Positions 6,271 through 9,388 of a stretch of 9,388 nucleotides of DNA are shown here, one piece after another. Origin of the DNA: an uncultured Marinicella sp. GTDB taxonomy: Bacteria; Pseudomonadota; Gammaproteobacteria; Xanthomonadales; Marinicellaceae. Below the pieces are notes generated by a model that saw only the letters and a program-made list of their open reading frames with translations, had not been told where the DNA came from and ran no database searches. Where the stretch lies: the NCBI GenBank assembly GCA_938008005.1, contig CALLLZ010000499.1:1-9388 (forward strand). Direction: 5' to 3'. Each line of letters starts with the position of its first letter. Within the stretch, counting starts at the first letter, position 1. Position numbers and translations under genes: made by a program.

Positions 6271-6298
6271 AAACGGGTACCCAAAGGGCACACTCCAC
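6271..6298 (-). repeat. Degenerate REP-like palindrome
   Basis: The minus strand reads GTGGAGTGTGCCCTTTGGGT then ACCC, followed by GTTTT. It has GTGG in place of GTAG and a shorter loop, but the GTGCCC/GGGTACCC arms are those of the family. It is in the same orientation as the copy about 30 bases away, and it lies in the divergent gap between gene C and the sensor kinase gene. Confidence 0.5.
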
Positions 6299-6368
6299 TG
6301 GTTTAAGGGGAAGGGTGGTGACAATAATTTACTCTGATAAAGAACATGAATGTAGTAAACTATTTAGG

Positions 6369-9300
6369 ATGAAAAGAATCACTTTACCAAGTCATAAATT
6401 ATCATTTTTTTTGGTTTTTTTTGCCTTGGTTTTTTCTGTCAAAAGCCAAGGCAAAGTAGCGACCAGTGATTCAGATGACAATAGGCGATCTTTTGGCCAG
6501 CCCATCATCGATCATTACCCCGCTCATGTTTATGGTGCTTATGAGAATAATTGGTCGATGATCATGGGTGACAATGGGTGGCTATACACAGGTAATGGTC
6601 ATGGTGTTTTAGAATACGATGGCAGGGAGTGGCGTCTCATAAAAACGCCTAATCTGGGTGTGGTCAGATCACTGAAAAAAGATAAAAATGGTGTTATTTA
6701 TGTCGGTGCGCTTAATAGTTTTGGTTACCTTGAGAAAGATCAGTTCGGACAATTGCAGTATCAGGAACTGAGCGGTTCTACCGATGTGCCTGATACAAAT
6801 TTTGATGAAGTGTCCAACGTTTTTGTATTTGATGATGCCGTGTATTATGTGGCCAATAAGTGGTTGTTTCGGCTCAACATCCTCAGCAATAATCCAGACA
6901 AGCGAGTGAAAGCTTGGCCTTATCTTGAACGCTCGCAGCTCAAAGATGTTTTTCAATATGACTCAAAACTTTATTTTTCTGCCAAAGATTTTAATCTGGA
7001 AATAGATGAAAATGATCAACTGATAAAAACCGATTTTTTTACTGATCAAGAAAAACAACGCATTCATGTGATTGAGACTGTGCAAGTAGATAACGAGGAA
7101 TTGGTTTTTAGTGGTAATGATGTTTACGTGAGAAAAAACAAATTTGAACACTGGAATACACCAGCTGGTCATTATTTAAAAGACAGTTGGATTTACGATG
7201 TGATGCCTTACAACACAGATTATTTTGTTGTGGCCACCATAAAAAAAGGCTTGGTGTTCGTTTCTCATGATGGACAAGTGGTATTTAATATCAGTAAAGA
7301 GCATGGTCTGCCGAATGAAATTGCTGTTGGTATCACTGCTGATCAACAAGATGGAATGTGGGTAGGGAGTCTGGGCAGGGGCTTGAGCAGAATTCAATCA
7401 CCTTTGACTTTACGTGTGGATCAAAAAAACGTGGGTTTAAAAAAAATAAAGGCAGTTATCAATTATAAGGGTCACTTAGTTGGCCTTTCATTTTCAGGCT
7501 TGGCAGTATTAAATGGTGATGAGTTTACCCATCATAAATTTGAAAGGGATCAGCTACAAACCATAATTGATAGCCAGGTTAATGGTCTTTTGGTGGCTGG
7601 TTATTTTGGCATTGCGTTGGTTGATATTGATTTTAATCAATCACCAAATAAAATCAGTAGCACCATCATTGAGGATGATTTAGTTATTGAAGAGCTTATT
7701 AGGTCACCTTGGCATGATAATGAGATTTTCGTTCGTCTCAATAATGGTTTAGCACGATTACAGCATAAAGATGATCAATGGTCCTATGATTTGATTGAAG
7801 AATTCGATGATGATGTGGTTTCAGTTGCATTTAATAATGATCAGTTGTGGATAAGCTTAAGTACCGGTGAACTGTTAAGAGTAGAAAAATTCACTGAATC
7901 AAAGGATTATGTGTATGAATCTGTTTTCATTAGTAATCATACGGGTTTTTATAAAACGCGGCTTTTTTCATCACAGGCTGGCTTAATCGCTACTTATAAA
8001 AATAAAATTTATCAGTTAGACCCATCTAATAATCAATTTTCACAGTTGGCAGAAATAGATGTTGATTCAGAAATTGAATTCTTTAAACAAGAATCCAATG
8101 GACGTTATTGGCTCTCAACCAAAACCGAATTACTTTATTTTGATGATGAGTTTAAGCATTTAAATTCGACATTAGCACACTATTTAGAACCCGACTTAAC
8201 TTCAGGGTTCTATTATGATGCGCAATCAGATCAGAGAGTTTTCATTCAAAATAGTGGCATTGTGATAGTCAATGGGGACATCAATCCTACTACATTTGTC
8301 ACGCCACACATTAAAAGCATACAGAGTGGAGAAGAGCTTTTACCATTAGATTTGAATGGCGTGATATCTCAACACAACATCCAATTTAATATCAGTTACC
8401 CTGATTTTTCAAAAACACAAAAGGCCTTGTTTAAGGCTTGCTTGTCAAAAGAGAACTGTACCAACTGGTCAAACAACACACAAATTAATTTTTCAAATAT
8501 ATCTGGTGGCCCCCATGATTTAAATGTTTTAGCAGGTGGTCCAGATGAACAACTCAGCCAGAGTGTCTTTAAATTTCAGGTGGAAGATTATTGGTACCAA
8601 ACATCATGGTTTAAATTATTGGCTGTTTTGGTATTTGCTTTACTGGTATTTCTGATCAGTAAAATCAGTACCTATCAAATAAAAAAACGCAACCAACAAC
8701 TCCAAGAACTGGTTAATAAACGCACGGCAAAAATAGAACAACAAAGTAATGAGTTGCATCAACTGGATGAGGCACGCATTCGATTTTTTGCTAATGTATC
8801 ACATGAGTTTCGTACCCCTTTGACCCTTGCCATAGCGCCGCTTGAAAGTCTTTTGCATGATAACCCACAACTGGAAAAGCACCTGGCTCACCCTGTTAAA
8901 ACTTCGATTGCCAACTCTAAAAAAATGTTGTCTTTAGTTGGACAGATTTTAGACATCAATCGCTTGGAGTCCGGTCGATTTCCTTTAAGGGTGGCGCAAT
9001 ATGATGTGGCAGGTTTACTCAACCAATTGGCCTTGCGCTTCGGGGTTTGGGCCAAGAAAAATAATCAAACAATTATTCTCGAAAATACCCAAGAACCACA
9101 AATGCTTTATTGTGACCAGGAACAAATAGACAAATGTTTGTCAAACTTGATTTCAAACGCGATTAAGTATTCAGGACAAAACAGTGAAATCACACTTTCA
9201 CTGCTTAAAGAAGAAGAACAAATTGGTTTAAAAGTCAGTGATAACGGTCAGGGCATCTCTGCAGAATCACAAGACAAAGTATTTGATCGGTTCTACCAAG

Positions 9301-9388
9301 ACCAACAGTCAGAAACCATCAGTGATGCAGGCACTGGTATTGGCTTGTCATTGGTTAAGGAATTGACTGAATTGCATCATGGGACCGT
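6369..9388 (+). CDS. Sensor histidine kinase, HTCS-like (propeller, Y_Y_Y, HisKA, HATPase); C-terminus beyond the window
   Basis: The frame is open for 1006 codons to the right edge. Residues 1 to about 28 form a signal peptide or first helix. The periplasmic part (to about 748) has two-component-regulator-propeller motifs, clearest at 68-85 (NGWLYTGNGHGVLEYDG) and 328-342 (DGMWVGSLGRGLSRI), with weaker blades in between and after. A Y_Y_Y domain (about 670-747) ends VEDYWYQTSWF, followed by a membrane helix (749-764) and a coiled linker. HisKA has SHEFRTPL with the phospho-acceptor His812. HATPase shows the N box (Asn930), DNGQGI (958-963), VFDRF (971-975) and GTGIGL (988-993), so the kinase core looks intact. 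In this family a receiver and an AraC-type DNA-binding domain often follow in the same chain; here that part is cut off. ATG 6369 gives a clean signal peptide but has no good ribosome site. In-frame GTG 6318 has AAGGGG seven bases before it. The gene diverges from gene C, making it a candidate controller of the three minus-strand genes. Confidence 0.9.
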   Translation, partial: MKRITLPSHKLSFFLVFFALVFSVKSQGKVATSDSDDNRRSFGQPIIDHYPAHVYGAYENNWSMIMGDNGWLYTGNGHGVLEYDGREWRLIKTPNLGVVRSLKKDKNGVIYVGALNSFGYLEKDQFGQLQYQELSGSTDVPDTNFDEVSNVFVFDDAVYYVANKWLFRLNILSNNPDKRVKAWPYLERSQLKDVFQYDSKLYFSAKDFNLEIDENDQLIKTDFFTDQEKQRIHVIETVQVDNEELVFSGNDVYVRKNKFEHWNTPAGHYLKDSWIYDVMPYNTDYFVVATIKKGLVFVSHDGQVVFNISKEHGLPNEIAVGITADQQDGMWVGSLGRGLSRIQSPLTLRVDQKNVGLKKIKAVINYKGHLVGLSFSGLAVLNGDEFTHHKFERDQLQTIIDSQVNGLLVAGYFGIALVDIDFNQSPNKISSTIIEDDLVIEELIRSPWHDNEIFVRLNNGLARLQHKDDQWSYDLIEEFDDDVVSVAFNNDQLWISLSTGELLRVEKFTESKDYVYESVFISNHTGFYKTRLFSSQAGLIATYKNKIYQLDPSNNQFSQLAEIDVDSEIEFFKQESNGRYWLSTKTELLYFDDEFKHLNSTLAHYLEPDLTSGFYYDAQSDQRVFIQNSGIVIVNGDINPTTFVTPHIKSIQSGEELLPLDLNGVISQHNIQFNISYPDFSKTQKALFKACLSKENCTNWSNNTQINFSNISGGPHDLNVLAGGPDEQLSQSVFKFQVEDYWYQTSWFKLLAVLVFALLVFLISKISTYQIKKRNQQLQELVNKRTAKIEQQSNELHQLDEARIRFFANVSHEFRTPLTLAIAPLESLLHDNPQLEKHLAHPVKTSIANSKKMLSLVGQILDINRLESGRFPLRVAQYDVAGLLNQLALRFGVWAKKNNQTIILENTQEPQMLYCDQEQIDKCLSNLISNAIKYSGQNSEITLSLLKEEEQIGLKVSDNGQGISAESQDKVFDRFYQDQQSETISDAGTGIGLSLVKELTELHHGT

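Noticed and set aside
2127..6298. GGGTACCC palindromes as insertion-sequence ends or attachment sites
   Set aside because: No transposase or integrase gene lies between any pair, and they vary in orientation and detail like REP elements. A phage or IS origin is not supported.
6669..7397. Minus-strand open frames of 69-95 codons under the sensor kinase
   Set aside because: They lie wholly opposite the propeller region of a clear plus-strand gene and have no ribosome site or family resemblance.

Overview
The window looks like chromosomal DNA of an AT-rich (about 40% GC by eye) Gram-negative bacterium, most likely a marine gammaproteobacterium of the Marinicella/Wenzhouxiangella kind. That guess rests on remembered protein style: secreted P-domain/FG-GAP proteins, tandem NNLIAPFWDD-type repeats, and an IFxxxFE linker. 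It is not based on a marker gene.

Layout. Three secreted-protein genes lie in tandem on the minus strand. Gene A (start at 2000, runs off the left edge) encodes a signal peptide, a small N-terminal domain and at least three nidogen-like repeats of about 190-200 residues. Gene B (2234-3943) and gene C (4368-6083) are tandem paralogues, about 76% identical by hand alignment. Each has a signal peptide, a proprotein-convertase P-domain, a short linker and six FG-GAP/VCBS calcium-loop repeats predicted to form a beta-propeller. Divergently on the plus strand, from about 6369 and off the right edge, is a large sensor histidine kinase with a periplasmic two-component-regulator propeller region, a Y_Y_Y domain, one membrane helix, HisKA and HATPase. 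This is the architecture of the hybrid (HTCS-type) sensors.

The most striking signal is non-coding. All three minus-strand genes, although A is unrelated in sequence to B and C, are preceded by almost the same segment of about 95 bp. It holds two 12-bp direct repeats (AGGATATTACAA, or AGGATAGTACAA before gene C) exactly 21 bp apart, an invariant -10-like TACAAT, no recognisable -35, and an AGGAGA ribosome site. The inferred start point puts the boxes near -41 and -62, the usual positions for an activator. The box variant differs between genes but always matches within a gene. Upstream of each cassette is a 24-26 bp REP-like palindrome, in most cases with a T-run behind it. Genes B and C also end in a matching hairpin terminator. 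Each gene is therefore an insulated single-gene unit with its own copy of the promoter.

Inference: the window shows a small regulon of calcium-dependent secreted binding or adhesion proteins, controlled through a dedicated repeat-type promoter. The neighbouring sensor kinase, with a regulator that would be encoded beyond the right edge, is the obvious candidate controller. No enzyme active site is visible in the secreted proteins and the ligand is unknown.
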